Shown: positions 26,538 to 35,498, numbered from the stretch's first letter. The stretch: DNA of 64,000 nt from Halolactibacillus alkaliphilus (GCF_900115465.1 NZ_FOWN01000009.1:1-64000), one strand, 5' to 3'. Program-made: numbers and translations. Notes: generated from the sequence alone by a model not told the origin.

Positions 26538-27197
26538 ATGGAAGATATCCTCTCGATATCACAAGAACTTTCACGTGGCTTATTCGTCACAGTGAGTATC
26601 TTAATAGCTTCAAGTTTATTAGCTTATTTTATGGGTTTTATTTCAGGTCTCTTGCGTTTATCAAAGTATACGCTTGTTAGAAAATTAACCGGATTTTACA
26701 TCGAAGTATTTCGTGGAACATCACTCATCGTTCAATTGTTTTGGCTGTATTATGCTATCCCAATGTTGTTTGGAATTCCATTAGGATCGAACTGGATAAT
26801 TGGGGTTATTGCCATCGGACTGAACTACGGTGCTTACTTATCCGAAGTCGTACGTGGATCTGTTGAGGCTGTCGATAACGGTCAGACAGAAGCGGCAATC
26901 GCACTTAATATGTCAAGTTATCAAAAAATGCGCTATATTATCTTACCGCAAGCGATAAGGATGATGTTACCGGAGTTTGGTAACTATACGATTCAAATGT
27001 TAAAAGGGACCGCACTCGTGTCGTTAATTAGTTTAAATGATATTTTATACTACGGAAATATTTTGCGTAGTTCAAATCTGTCACAAGCACCCCTGATTTA
27101 TTTAGTCATTTTAATTTTCTATTTCGTCCTGGCCTTACCGCTTATTTTCCTTACCCGTAAAGCAGAGGACATCTCAAAGAAAGGAGTGGCTAATTAA
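26538..27197 (+). CDS. ehuC: EhuC-type ABC permease
   Basis: 219 residues, about five membrane helices of the His/Glu/Gln/Arg-opine permease family. FRGTSLIVQLFWLYYAIPMLF is the family signature and EAAIALNMSSYQKMRYIILPQAI is the EAA loop that docks to the ATPase (about 140-160). It forms a heterodimeric pore with EhuD. AAAAGGATG precedes the start. The stop overlaps the ehuD start as TAATG. Confidence 0.82.
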   Translation: MEDILSISQELSRGLFVTVSILIASSLLAYFMGFISGLLRLSKYTLVRKLTGFYIEVFRGTSLIVQLFWLYYAIPMLFGIPLGSNWIIGVIAIGLNYGAYLSEVVRGSVEAVDNGQTEAAIALNMSSYQKMRYIILPQAIRMMLPEFGNYTIQMLKGTALVSLISLNDILYYGNILRSSNLSQAPLIYLVILIFYFVLALPLIFLTRKAEDISKKGVAN

Positions 27198-27895
27198 TGA
27201 GTTATTGGAGTTTTGAACGTTTCTTTGAAGCTTGGCCCTATATATTAAAAGGTCTTCATATTACCGTTGGGGTTACCATAAGTGCTTTTTTATTCGCCCT
27301 CGTTTTCGGATTAGTTTGGACATTCTTACGCCGCATTCCAGAGCGTCATATAAATTGGATTGTCACCTGGGTGATGGAATTTATTCGTTCAACACCCCCA
27401 CTAGTACAATTGTTTTTCATTTACTATGCTTGGCCTGAGATTCCCGTTGTTGGCGTGACACTCAGTCCATTTGTGAGTGCCGTTGTTGGTTTTGGTATTC
27501 ACTTTAGTACGTATATCGGTGAGATTTACCGCTCGGGTATTGAAAGTGTAGAAAATGGACAGTGGGAAGCCTCAACTGCTTTAAACTTCTCACTACTGGA
27601 TAAATGGCGGTTAATTATTTTACCACAAGCTTTCCCACCGACCATTCCGATGCTTGGGAACTACTTTATTATTATGTTTAAAGAAGTACCAATCGCATCA
27701 ACCATTGGACTCACCGGGATCTTGCATATGGCCAATAGCTTCGGTTCCGAGCATTTTAACTTAATTGAAGCACTGACGATTGTCGGGATTATTTTCCTTG
27801 TGTTAAGTTACCCATCTGCGCGATTAATTAAAAAATTAGAAGTGAAACTCAATACCCGTTTTGATAAAAATCAAGTCATTGATCCAATCGAATAA
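27197..27895 (+). CDS. ehuD: EhuD-type ABC permease
   Basis: 232 residues, paralogous to EhuC with the same signature (FIRSTPPLVQLFFIYYAWPEI) and EAA loop (EASTALNFSLLDKWRLIILPQA). AAAGGAGTGGC lies upstream in the ehuC end, so translation is coupled. It ends 27 bases before the ATPase start. Confidence 0.82.
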   Translation: MSYWSFERFFEAWPYILKGLHITVGVTISAFLFALVFGLVWTFLRRIPERHINWIVTWVMEFIRSTPPLVQLFFIYYAWPEIPVVGVTLSPFVSAVVGFGIHFSTYIGEIYRSGIESVENGQWEASTALNFSLLDKWRLIILPQAFPPTIPMLGNYFIIMFKEVPIASTIGLTGILHMANSFGSEHFNLIEALTIVGIIFLVLSYPSARLIKKLEVKLNTRFDKNQVIDPIE

Positions 27896-27922
27896 TGACA
27901 ACTTAAAGGAGTGACGCACGTT

Positions 27923-28693
27923 ATGACAAAACCTATTGTTGAATATAAAGATGTACACAAATCATTTGGCGATGTGGAAGTATTAAAAGGGATTGATTTA
28001 GATATCTTCCCAGCCGAAAAAATCGCCGTTATAGGCCCAAGTGGGTCAGGTAAAACAACGATTATCCGGATGTTGATGACACTAGAAGAACCAACCGATG
28101 GTGACATTATCGTCGATGGTAAAAACCTATGGAAGATGGAAAAGAACGGAAAGATGGTTGAAGCAGACGAAAAGCACTTACGCGAGATTCGGGGAGACAT
28201 CGGCATGGTGTTCCAACACTTTAACCTGTTCCCTCACATGACCATTTTAGAAAACTGCATGACCGCCCCTATTCATGTAAAAGGCGAGAACAAAAAAGAA
28301 GTCAAACAACGTTCCATTGATATGTTGGAACGCGTTGGCCTGGGTGATAAAATTAATAACTACCCATCACAACTGTCGGGTGGACAAAAACAACGCGTGG
28401 CGATGGCACGTGCGCTCGTTATGCGCCCGAAAATTATGCTGTTTGATGAGGTCACCTCAGCCTTAGACCCTGAGCTTGTCGGTGAAGTACTTGAAGTTAT
28501 TCGTGACATTGCCAAAAATGATGACATGGCCATGGTCCTTGTGACACACGAAATGGACTTTGCGCTTGATGTTGCTGATAAAGTCTTATTCTTAGATGAC
28601 GGTGTCATTGCTGAACAAGGTTCGGCAAGTGATGTCATTGAACATTCAGAAAACCCACGGGTGCAAGAGTTCTTAAGTCGTTTCCGTGGCTAG
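27923..28693 (+). CDS. ehuA: EhuA-type ABC ATPase
   Basis: 256 residues. Walker A GPSGSGKTT (about 38), signature LSGGQKQRVAMARAL (about 150), Walker B IMLFDEVTSALDPE and switch His in VTHEMDFA are all present. A loop of about ten extra residues (GKNLWKMEKNGKMVEADEKH) between Walker A and the Q loop is seen in EhuA-like ATPases. The ATG at 27923 is used; a GTG at 27911 abuts the ribosome site AAAGGA. It drives import by EhuBCD. A terminator follows. Confidence 0.83.
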   Translation: MTKPIVEYKDVHKSFGDVEVLKGIDLDIFPAEKIAVIGPSGSGKTTIIRMLMTLEEPTDGDIIVDGKNLWKMEKNGKMVEADEKHLREIRGDIGMVFQHFNLFPHMTILENCMTAPIHVKGENKKEVKQRSIDMLERVGLGDKINNYPSQLSGGQKQRVAMARALVMRPKIMLFDEVTSALDPELVGEVLEVIRDIAKNDDMAMVLVTHEMDFALDVADKVLFLDDGVIAEQGSASDVIEHSENPRVQEFLSRFRG

Positions 28694-28799
28694 TAATAGC
28701 TAGAAGAACGAAAAAGATACTATATGAATTGAACTATTCCCGCTTAAATTTCTAACGAATGTTTGACGAAGGGTCTTCCAAAATGATACCACGAAGATG

Positions 28800-28832
28800 A
28801 CCCATGCTCGTTCAACTGAGCATGGGTTTTTC
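28800..28832 (+). terminator. Terminator of the ehu operon
   Basis: ACCCATGCTC and GAGCATGGGT (10 exact pairs) around an eight-base loop, followed by TTTTTC. Confidence 0.88.
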
Positions 28833-28965
28833 TATGCCCCAAACACTATAAACCTATTTTCTCAACATCTGTTACATCCTATTTGTGAGCTAGTGTTCAC
28901 GATTCTCTCTGTACACATGTGTCCGACGTCAGCAAAGCAGATCTAGTAATGTTCTCTTTTACCGT

Positions 28966-29067
28966 TTATAAGTTTGACTGGTTCTTTAATTTACGAGAAA
29001 TTATTGATTGGAGCACTCCTAGTACGTCAGCAATTTCCTTATGCGTGTATAAACCCAATCGATACAT
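28966..29067 (-). pseudogene. Remnant of a sigma-70-family region 4 (helix-turn-helix)
   Basis: A 33-codon frame reads MYRLGLYTHKEIADVLGVLQ then SIISRKLKN. This is the classic end of a sigma factor: a YGLTHKEIAxxLGVSQxxVSRxLK-type helix-turn-helix. Nothing in the upstream sequence supplies the rest of the protein in any frame and a stop lies two codons before the ATG. It is probably the 3' remnant of a small sigma factor or phage-type activator gene. A tiny intact peptide is a less likely alternative. Confidence 0.5.
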
Positions 29068-29388
29068 GGCTTTTTAATAGCTAATGGGTTGTGCATTTCA
29101 TTTTACAACAGACTGAATTAATAGATTATGATAATAGAGCTATGGATGCCATGAAACATTAGGAAGCATAAATAACACACAAACAATTCAGATTATTTTA
29201 AATTTTTAAAAATAAATTGCAGGAATTACAAAAACTTACGTCGAACTATAGTTAGCATAACCTTTATACAAAAACGAATGGAGGTGCTAATGTTGTAAAG
29301 TTATTAATTTGGATATGAATACCTTTTTTACAGATTCTGAAATTAGCAGTGTAGCTTAAAAAAACATAATTAATTAGGAAGTGATTTT

Positions 29389-29930
29389 TTGGAGAGAAAA
29401 TTTGTTGTTTTTGTATCAATGATTTGTTTGGTTTTTTAATCCCACACACAGTATCCGCATACGAAGGAAATATTATAAAAATTGAAGGAAATCTTTCTAA
29501 TGTTGAATCACTTGGAGAAGAGATTGTTTCTCCTAGTTGGACATCAACTGTTCATACTTCCGTTATCTCAGGACCAGTAAAAACGAAGCGATTTGTTAGA
29601 TATCTGACATCATCTTGGGCGAAAGCAAGCTCTTATACTTGGAGTAAAAATCAAACTACTACTTCAACAATTTCCGGTGATCTTAGTGCAAGTGCAAAAG
29701 TTATATCAGGTAAACTCGGGGTTTCTAATAGTGTAAGTACTTCCTTTGCAGTAGCAATTACTATTCCAGCAAATTCTTCAAAATTTAGTAAATTAGGGTT
29801 TTATAGTGATTTCAATAGAAGGTATGTGAAAGTTTGGCATACTATGGGGTGGTCAGATCCTTTCAACGTAACATACGGATACCACTATGCACCAACTAAA
29901 GATACCTATTTACAAGTTGTTTATCAATGA
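29389..29930 (+). CDS. Secreted Ser/Thr-rich beta protein of unknown family; signal peptide split by a one-base frameshift
   Basis: A TTG at 29389, seven bases after AGGAAGTG, opens ERKFVVFVSMICLVF and then hits TAA at 29437. One base out of frame the sequence continues as LIPHTVSAYEG and stays open to 29930. Joined across the T6 run at 29432-29437 (one extra T would do it) they make a textbook Sec signal peptide with cleavage after VSA. The mature part, about 155 residues, has alternating Ser/Thr and hydrophobic residues (STISGDLSASAKVISGKLGV), then IPANSSKFSKLGFYSDF and a Trp/Tyr-rich end. That layout recalls secreted beta-hairpin or aerolysin-like proteins, but no family was recognised. 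It may be a recent pseudogene or a slippage-controlled gene. Confidence 0.6.
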
Positions 29931-29966
29931 ACATAAAAAGAAAAATACGGGAATTGAGTGATGATT

Positions 29967-30749
29967 ATGAAAAAGAGAAATATAATTAGGTTCAGCACAT
30001 TAATTCTTCTTGTTCTTTTATTATTAGTATTTTTTTTAAGCATAGATACGAAAGATGATGATTTTGATTTGTTGTTCGCTGATAATTATATAAGTTGCAT
30101 TATTCCGGGAGATAGCATCTCTTTCAATATTTTCGGTGCTCGTGAAGTCCATGGTCGAGGTAATTTAATACCTGAATTAATCTCTGATATTGAATTCAAC
30201 AATAAAAATATTAGGATAAAAGCGTTTAGTGTAGAAGAAGCACAGGTAACGAAGGACCATCATATATTCAATTTTATCGTCGAGACTGAAATAGTAGGAG
30301 ATAATGTAGAAAAAGCCAACGAAATCTTAATTTTCTTTAATAATCAAAAAACAAAAAAATATAGCATTGGCGAAATTACATTAGTAAATAATAAAAACTA
30401 CCATGAAAACGATATTGAAACTATTCATTCATTTACCATAGGATATCCTATACCCAGTTTAGATGTCGGCATCAAGAACAAAAGCAACGATACTATTAAT
30501 GTCAACAAAGTTTATGATTTAAATAAAAACTTGAATTATAGCTTTGATGAAAGTACAGAATTAAAACAACAGGAAAATTATGATATTATAATATCTACGT
30601 TTGAAGAAGAAAAGGCATACGATTTTTATACTATAACTCCCATACTCCAGTATTCCAAAAACGGACAGGATTACTTTCATAATATGCACGACGTCATTTA
30701 CGGTGTTTTAATTCCCGATGAGGAAAAAATCCAAAAAATAATTAATTAG
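29967..30749 (+). CDS. Membrane-anchored extracellular protein of unknown function
   Basis: About 260 residues. A basic start (MKKRNIIRF) and one membrane helix (STLILLVLLLLVFFLSI, about 10-28) without a signal-peptidase site suggest a type II anchor with the rest outside. The remainder is acidic, Asn- and Ile-rich and looks like beta structure; no domain was recognised. Composition is more AT-rich than neighbouring genes. It starts 37 bases after the secreted protein and shares its terminator (30823-30866), so the two probably form one transcript. A processing, immunity or carrier role for the secreted protein is possible but unsupported. Confidence 0.7.
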   Translation: MKKRNIIRFSTLILLVLLLLVFFLSIDTKDDDFDLLFADNYISCIIPGDSISFNIFGAREVHGRGNLIPELISDIEFNNKNIRIKAFSVEEAQVTKDHHIFNFIVETEIVGDNVEKANEILIFFNNQKTKKYSIGEITLVNNKNYHENDIETIHSFTIGYPIPSLDVGIKNKSNDTINVNKVYDLNKNLNYSFDESTELKQQENYDIIISTFEEEKAYDFYTITPILQYSKNGQDYFHNMHDVIYGVLIPDEEKIQKIIN

Positions 30750-30822
30750 ATGAACAAATTTCATTAAGTACAAAATCAGGATTCAGTGTTTAAAAAGAAA
30801 GTATTAAGTTTGTACAATATGT

Positions 30823-30866
30823 AGTGTTAGTGAGTTGAAAAACATAACTCACTAACGCTATTTTTG
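30823..30866 (+). terminator. Terminator of the secreted/anchored protein pair
   Basis: AGTGTTAGTGAGTT and AACTCACTAACGCT form a 14-pair stem (one G-U), followed by ATTTTTG. Confidence 0.87.
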
Positions 30867-31044
30867 TATTTAAACAAGGGTGATTTGATAAATGTATAAC
30901 CGATGTTTTGTAGTTATATTTTATTCCTTTAAGCCTTAATTTACTGAACCTCAAGAAGTTCAGACTTTCTAATGATTAATATTATGCATCTTTTTTTCTA
31001 TCAAGCTCGTCACAGACAGTGAACAGTAAATGGAGGGAATAAAT

Positions 31045-31734
31045 ATGATTGAAGTAAAACAACTGTCCCATCAGTTTGAACTTGGGAAAAAAGATAAGAA
31101 AACCGTCATTCCTGTCTTACAAGACGTGAGTTTTTCAGTAACTAAAGGTGAAATTGTAACGTTAGTTGGTCGGAGTGGTTCTGGTAAATCCACATTGCTA
31201 CATTTAATTGGTGGTTTTTTACCGAGACAAAGCGGGGCCATCACGATTAACGGAACGGATGTGAGCAACTTTACAGAAGCACAGTTCGCCGAGTTTCGCC
31301 TTGGCACAATTGGCTTTATCTTTCAGAACTTTCAACTGATCCAATCCATGACCGCTTATCAAAATGTTGAATTACCGCTGATTTTACAAGGCGTGAGTGA
31401 AACCGCCCGTAAAATTCAAGCATTAGAAACATTAGAAAAAGTCGGTCTCAAGGGGTTTGAACATCATTATCCGAGTGAACTTTCCGGTGGTCAACAGCAA
31501 CGGGTCAGCGTCGCACGTGCCCTTGTCTTAAATCCACTCATTATTCTAGCAGATGAACCGACAGGGAGCTTAGATTCTGAAACAGAAGAAGACCTGCTTC
31601 ACCTCATTAAAGAGCTAAATGACTCTCTTGATATCACCTTCCTCATTATCACGCATGATGACGAAGTCGCCAAAATTGGTCACCGCTCACTGATGATGCA
31701 TGACGGCGCCCTTATCGATCAGGAGGTGAAGTAA
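31045..31734 (+). CDS. MacB/LolD-type ABC transporter ATPase
   Basis: About 229 residues. Walker A GRSGSGKST (about 41), signature LSGGQQQRVSVARAL (about 143), Walker B IILADEPTGSLDSET (about 165) and switch His ITHDDEVA. DEPTGSLD is the hallmark of the LolCDE/MacB/FtsE group, which couples to FtsX-type permeases and acts in peptide export, antimicrobial resistance or lipoprotein handling. The ATG at 31045 is used because GGAGGG lies directly before it. Its stop overlaps the permease start (TAATG). Confidence 0.9.
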   Translation: MIEVKQLSHQFELGKKDKKTVIPVLQDVSFSVTKGEIVTLVGRSGSGKSTLLHLIGGFLPRQSGAITINGTDVSNFTEAQFAEFRLGTIGFIFQNFQLIQSMTAYQNVELPLILQGVSETARKIQALETLEKVGLKGFEHHYPSELSGGQQQRVSVARALVLNPLIILADEPTGSLDSETEEDLLHLIKELNDSLDITFLIITHDDEVAKIGHRSLMMHDGALIDQEVK

Positions 31735-33065
31735 TGTTATTTAAAGATCAGCTTTACTTCGTGAGAGAAAATATGAAAAAGAATAAAATGCGGATTTTTA
31801 TGACCGTGCTCGCGACAGCTATGGGGACAGCCTTCTTAATTGTCTTGGCTTCTGTTGCTTTCGGTTTACATGACACCTTGATTAAAGATGTGCTCGAACA
31901 AGAAACAGTCAATCAAGTCCAAATTTACGGGAAAGATGATCCAAATAGTCAAGGAATTACGGATGAAGACATCGATTATTTCCAGTCGCTTGAGCACGTT
32001 CGTGCCGTTAGAAAACAAAGTTATCTTCGCCAGTCTCCACGTGTCTCACTTAACGGTTATGAAACGAGCCCTCATACCGTCGCAGTTGATATGGGCGCAT
32101 TAGAAACAGGTGGTACACCACTTGAAGATGGACGATACGCCACATCAAGTGATGAAGTTGTTGTTGGGTATCACTTTTATGAACAACTATTAAAAGAAGA
32201 TACCGATCCTGAAGATATGTATGATGAAAACGGTGAACGCATTGACGACACTCTTTACCAAGGCGCGGTCATTGGTGAAACAATTGACCTTACCGTATCA
32301 CGATTAATCAACGAGACAGATACAGAAGAAAAAACATACCAAGTAACCATTGTTGGAGTGACAGCTGAACCAGCGAATGAATGGCAACAAGACCAAACAC
32401 TTTATACGACCTTTGACTTTTATCAGTCGGTCAGTGAATATACTGGCACCCCTGGTGGGGAATTGTATTTCCAAGAAGAACCGATGGATTTGACGTTTTA
32501 CTATGATGAAGTGACGATTCAATCGAATAATTTAGAAAATATTCAAACACTTACAAAGACTATCAACGATGAGGGTTATTATGGTTACTCAGTGGCCTCA
32601 GAACTAAAACAGATCAACATGCTGTTTACCATCGCTAAGGCTGGTTTAATTTTCATTGGCGCGATTGCCGTTATTATTGCTTCGATTGGCATCTTTAATA
32701 CAATGACAATGGCAGTAACTGAACGCGCACCAGACATCGGGATTATGAAAGCGATTGGTGCTAGTCCAAAGACGATTAAACAAATCTTCTTGCTTGAAAG
32801 CAGTATCATTGGAATTATGGGCGCGACCATTGGTACCTTGGTGAGTTACCTCATCAGTTTCTTAGTGAATATCGGGTTACCCATGATTTTAGAAGCCGTC
32901 TTTGAAGAGCAACTCCCCGATGGCTTTCAGTTCTCAAGTATTCCTTGGACACTTGTCATAATTGCTTATACAATTTGTCTTTTAGTCACGTTAATATCTG
33001 GCTCACGACCAGCTAAAAAAGCAACAAAAATTGATGTCTTAAGCGCATTAAGACGCGAGTTATAA
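31734..33065 (+). CDS. MacB/FtsX-type ABC transporter permease
   Basis: 443 residues: an N-terminal membrane helix (about 25-45), a large extracellular MacB-PCD-like domain (about 50-290) and three C-terminal helices with the FtsX signature (IFNTMTMAVTERAPDIGIMK, about 325-345). The C-terminal motif ISGSRPAKKATKIDVLSAL is typical. With the preceding ATPase it forms a mechanotransmission exporter. The substrate is unknown. It is followed after 44 bases by a lipoprotein gene. Confidence 0.9.
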   Translation: MLFKDQLYFVRENMKKNKMRIFMTVLATAMGTAFLIVLASVAFGLHDTLIKDVLEQETVNQVQIYGKDDPNSQGITDEDIDYFQSLEHVRAVRKQSYLRQSPRVSLNGYETSPHTVAVDMGALETGGTPLEDGRYATSSDEVVVGYHFYEQLLKEDTDPEDMYDENGERIDDTLYQGAVIGETIDLTVSRLINETDTEEKTYQVTIVGVTAEPANEWQQDQTLYTTFDFYQSVSEYTGTPGGELYFQEEPMDLTFYYDEVTIQSNNLENIQTLTKTINDEGYYGYSVASELKQINMLFTIAKAGLIFIGAIAVIIASIGIFNTMTMAVTERAPDIGIMKAIGASPKTIKQIFLLESSIIGIMGATIGTLVSYLISFLVNIGLPMILEAVFEEQLPDGFQFSSIPWTLVIIAYTICLLVTLISGSRPAKKATKIDVLSALRREL

Positions 33066-33109
33066 AAAAAGAGACGCTACACAAATCATTTGAAGAATGG
33101 AGGAAGAAC

Positions 33110-33562
33110 ATGATAAAAAAATTAGTTCTATTAGTATGTTGTCTGATTGCTTTAACTGCCTGTAGCGACTCAAGTGAAAAAGATACTTCTGTCTTCCAGT
33201 ACAAAGATGCCTATATTGGTGATAATAGCGCCGTGATCAATATTGCCCAACGTGTTACAACGCTGAATGAAGTTGATCGCTTTAAACTTCAGACGGAAGA
33301 AGAACCTTATGGTATTGAGTTATACTATAAAGAAAACAGTGACGCATTGACACCTCAAGCAATCAATAAAGAGGTGCACCAACAGTCTGTTTACCTCTAT
33401 TACTTAATTAAAAATGTGGATTATGTATCTTTTAACTTTAACAATCAAGTGATCCATACCAATCGTAATATGTATGATCAAGATTTAAAAGCACTCAATA
33501 AGATTGAAAACATCAACGAACAAAAAGTGAATAACTATTTATATGACACATACGCTCCTTAA
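33110..33562 (+). CDS. DUF4825-like lipoprotein
   Basis: 150 residues. Signal peptide with lipobox LTAC (Cys about residue 19). The mature part begins FQYKDAYIGDNSAVINIAQR and contains TEEEPYGIELYYKEN, a pattern I associate with DUF4825 proteins of Gram-positive bacteria; the family assignment is from memory. GGAGGAAG precedes the ATG. It shares the transcript of the ABC exporter and may be its extracellular accessory component. Function unknown. Confidence 0.7.
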   Translation: MIKKLVLLVCCLIALTACSDSSEKDTSVFQYKDAYIGDNSAVINIAQRVTTLNEVDRFKLQTEEEPYGIELYYKENSDALTPQAINKEVHQQSVYLYYLIKNVDYVSFNFNNQVIHTNRNMYDQDLKALNKIENINEQKVNNYLYDTYAP

Positions 33563-33564
33563 TG

Positions 33565-33606
33565 AAACACGCGCCTGACTCCTTCTATAGTCAGGCGCGT
33601 GTTTTA
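33565..33606. terminator. Bidirectional terminator between two ABC loci
   Basis: ACACGCGCCTGACT and AGTCAGGCGCGTGT (14 exact pairs) around an eight-base loop, followed by TTTTAA on the plus strand. Its right end overlaps the stop codon of the convergent permease gene. Confidence 0.88.
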
Positions 33607-34227
33607 ACTATGGGTATTTTGACTGTAAAATCTTTGACTTAGTTTTATTGAGCCAATATTAACAACGATGGCAAGCAATAAAAGAATCCAGATAAACCAA
33701 GAGGATACAAAGATTCCATCAGAAACAATCTGAAAAAAAGACATCGGGAAGGTTAAGAACAAAATTATCGCAAAGACGGCCCCGAAGACAAGCCGTCCTT
33801 TCTCCATCCCTAGCTTAAAAATAAATGGCATGAGCACAGCATATGCGATTAAAGCTGTTAAAACCATGACTATTACGTTCACTAGAAAAACCGGGTATGA
33901 CACTAACGATAAATTCTGATAACCAAAGGCGTGATAAACAAACTGTGCAATTAAAATGATGACACTAATCAGACCAAAAAAACCATAGCCAAGGACGTAT
34001 TTACTTAAGACAATCGTTTTTCCATGTATCGGCATCATCCGCAACAACTGGTCCCATTTGGCACGTTCATCATAACCAAATGAAGAAATCGGAATAATAA
34101 GCGCATAAATCATGGTAAAACCAATCATATTAGATGCTGGAGTAAGTGCAAACCCGACAATGACAATAAGGAGCACCCGCATCTGTTTTTCTAACGTAAA
34201 AATATCTTTTAGCAGTAACCCTTTCAC
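33604..34227 (-). CDS. ABC-2 type transporter permease
   Basis: 207 residues with about six hydrophobic helices and little else, typical of short ABC-2 permeases found beside YtrA-type regulators. The N-terminus MKGLLLKDIFTLEKQMRVLL is characteristic. It overlaps the ATPase stop by four bases. Substrate unknown; related systems respond to cell-wall antibiotics. Confidence 0.85.
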   Translation of the reverse strand: MKGLLLKDIFTLEKQMRVLLIVIVGFALTPASNMIGFTMIYALIIPISSFGYDERAKWDQLLRMMPIHGKTIVLSKYVLGYGFFGLISVIILIAQFVYHAFGYQNLSLVSYPVFLVNVIVMVLTALIAYAVLMPFIFKLGMEKGRLVFGAVFAIILFLTFPMSFFQIVSDGIFVSSWFIWILLLLAIVVNIGSIKLSQRFYSQNTHS

Positions 34228-35093
34228 GGTCGCTTCACTCCTTTCGTCATCAAAATCATCACATCTTCTAATGTCACTTTTTCTAAATCACCAAATATCG
34301 TGTCCGACGATGAAAGTGCATCTTTATCCACCAACAACTCAACCGCATAACGACTAGTGCGCTGGCCTTTAATCGCAGCTCGATTAATGGTTAAGGCATT
34401 GACTTCTTCTGGTGCCACCTTTAATATTCGATATCGTTCCAGTAACCCGTCTTTTTCTTCCATGAACTTAAGACGCCCTTTGTCTAAGAAAGCAATATAG
34501 TCACAACTTTTTTCTAAGTCACTGACGATATGTGACGATAAAAGGACCGTGTGACGCTCATCACGAGTAAACTCATTAATAATATCCAAAATTTCTTCAC
34601 GCACCATCGGGTCTAATCCACTCGTTGCTTCATCTAAAATGAGTAATTCTGCTTGATGCGACAAGGCAACGGCCAGCTGTAATTTCATTTTCATTCCACG
34701 TGAAAAGTCTTTAAGCACTTGGTTATATGGTAACTTAAATTGTGTCATATAATGATCAAAGACGGCATCGTCCCATGCATGATAAATATCTTTCAACATG
34801 ATCCGAATCCTTTTCGCTGTAAGCGTTTCAGGATAATAGGCTTCATCTAAAACAACACCAATCTTCTGTTTTACTTCTAAAAATTCATCCGCTTCATTAT
34901 TAACGCCAAGGACATGAATCGTTCCACTATCTTTTTTTATTGCCTGCATAATCATATGTAATGTCGTACTTTTACCTGCTCCGTTCTCACCAACTAGTCC
35001 CACAATTGATCCCATCGGGATCGTTAAATGAAGGTTATTTATACTAAAGTTATTAAACTGCTTAAAAACATCCGTTAATTCAATCGCATACAT
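34224..35093 (-). CDS. ABC transporter ATPase of a GntR-regulated system
   Basis: About 289 residues. Walker A GENGAGKST (about 37), signature FSRGMKMKLQLAVAL (about 137), Walker B LLILDEATSGLDPM. The signature begins FSRGM rather than LSGGQ, which is common in the YtrB/BcrA-like drug ATPases. A C-terminal extension of about 70 residues follows the switch His. The ATG at 35093 (TGATG with the gntR stop) has GGAGGAC eight bases upstream. It pairs with the ABC-2 permease. Confidence 0.88.
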   Translation of the reverse strand: MYAIELTDVFKQFNNFSINNLHLTIPMGSIVGLVGENGAGKSTTLHMIMQAIKKDSGTIHVLGVNNEADEFLEVKQKIGVVLDEAYYPETLTAKRIRIMLKDIYHAWDDAVFDHYMTQFKLPYNQVLKDFSRGMKMKLQLAVALSHQAELLILDEATSGLDPMVREEILDIINEFTRDERHTVLLSSHIVSDLEKSCDYIAFLDKGRLKFMEEKDGLLERYRILKVAPEEVNALTINRAAIKGQRTSRYAVELLVDKDALSSSDTIFGDLEKVTLEDVMILMTKGVKRP

Positions 35094-35482
35094 CACATAC
35101 GTCCTCCTTCCGTTTCACTCTTTAATACATCCAGTAACGCTTTTAGTTCATCTATTGATATACCGACAGTGCCGGCCAAATCCAGCGCGTCTTGTAGATG
35201 GTTTTCGATTTGTTTTAAGTACTCTTCTTTAATAAGCGACGGATTCATGCCTTTTACATAAGACCCCCGCTTGGCCATCGTGTAAATAAATCCATCACGT
35301 TCTAACTCTTCATAGGCACGTTTTGTTGTAATGACACTAACTTTTAAGTCTTTTGCGAGTTGTCTGATTGAGGGCAAAGCCTCATCCTTATTTAATTCAC
35401 ACGCAATAATTTGCGATTTAATCTGATCATATATTTGTTTGAAAATAGGCGCATCTGATTGATTATGAATCACTAAGCGCAT
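35093..35482 (-). CDS. GntR family regulator, YtrA subfamily
   Basis: About 129 residues. The winged helix (APIFKQIYDQIKSQI...LPSIRQLAKDLKVSVITTKRAYEELERDG) covers about 10-75 and is followed by a short helical C-terminus, the compact YtrA layout with no large effector domain. In B. subtilis YtrA represses an ABC transporter operon induced by cell-wall antibiotics. The ATG at 35482 is preferred, since the longer reading frame begins in the promoter. It heads the operon gntR-ATPase-permease. Confidence 0.9.
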   Translation of the reverse strand: MRLVIHNQSDAPIFKQIYDQIKSQIIACELNKDEALPSIRQLAKDLKVSVITTKRAYEELERDGFIYTMAKRGSYVKGMNPSLIKEEYLKQIENHLQDALDLAGTVGISIDELKALLDVLKSETEGGRM

Positions 35483-35498
35483 CGTTTCACCAACTTTC

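Larger units (their letters stand above)
28694..29388. other. AT-rich junction region with decayed sequence
   Basis: About 700 bases hold the ehuA terminator (28800-28832) and a sigma-factor remnant (28966-29067, minus). On the plus strand near 29113-29163 a short in-frame stretch reads TELIDYDNRAMDAMKH before a stop; it looks like a gene tail but was not recognised. The composition shifts to visibly richer A+T from about 28.85 kb onward. Confidence 0.5.

Noticed and set aside
28694-31044. Ectoine biosynthesis genes (ectABC) next to the ehu operon
   Set aside because: No diaminobutyrate acetyltransferase, transaminase or ectoine synthase is present; the next genes are the unknown secreted pair.
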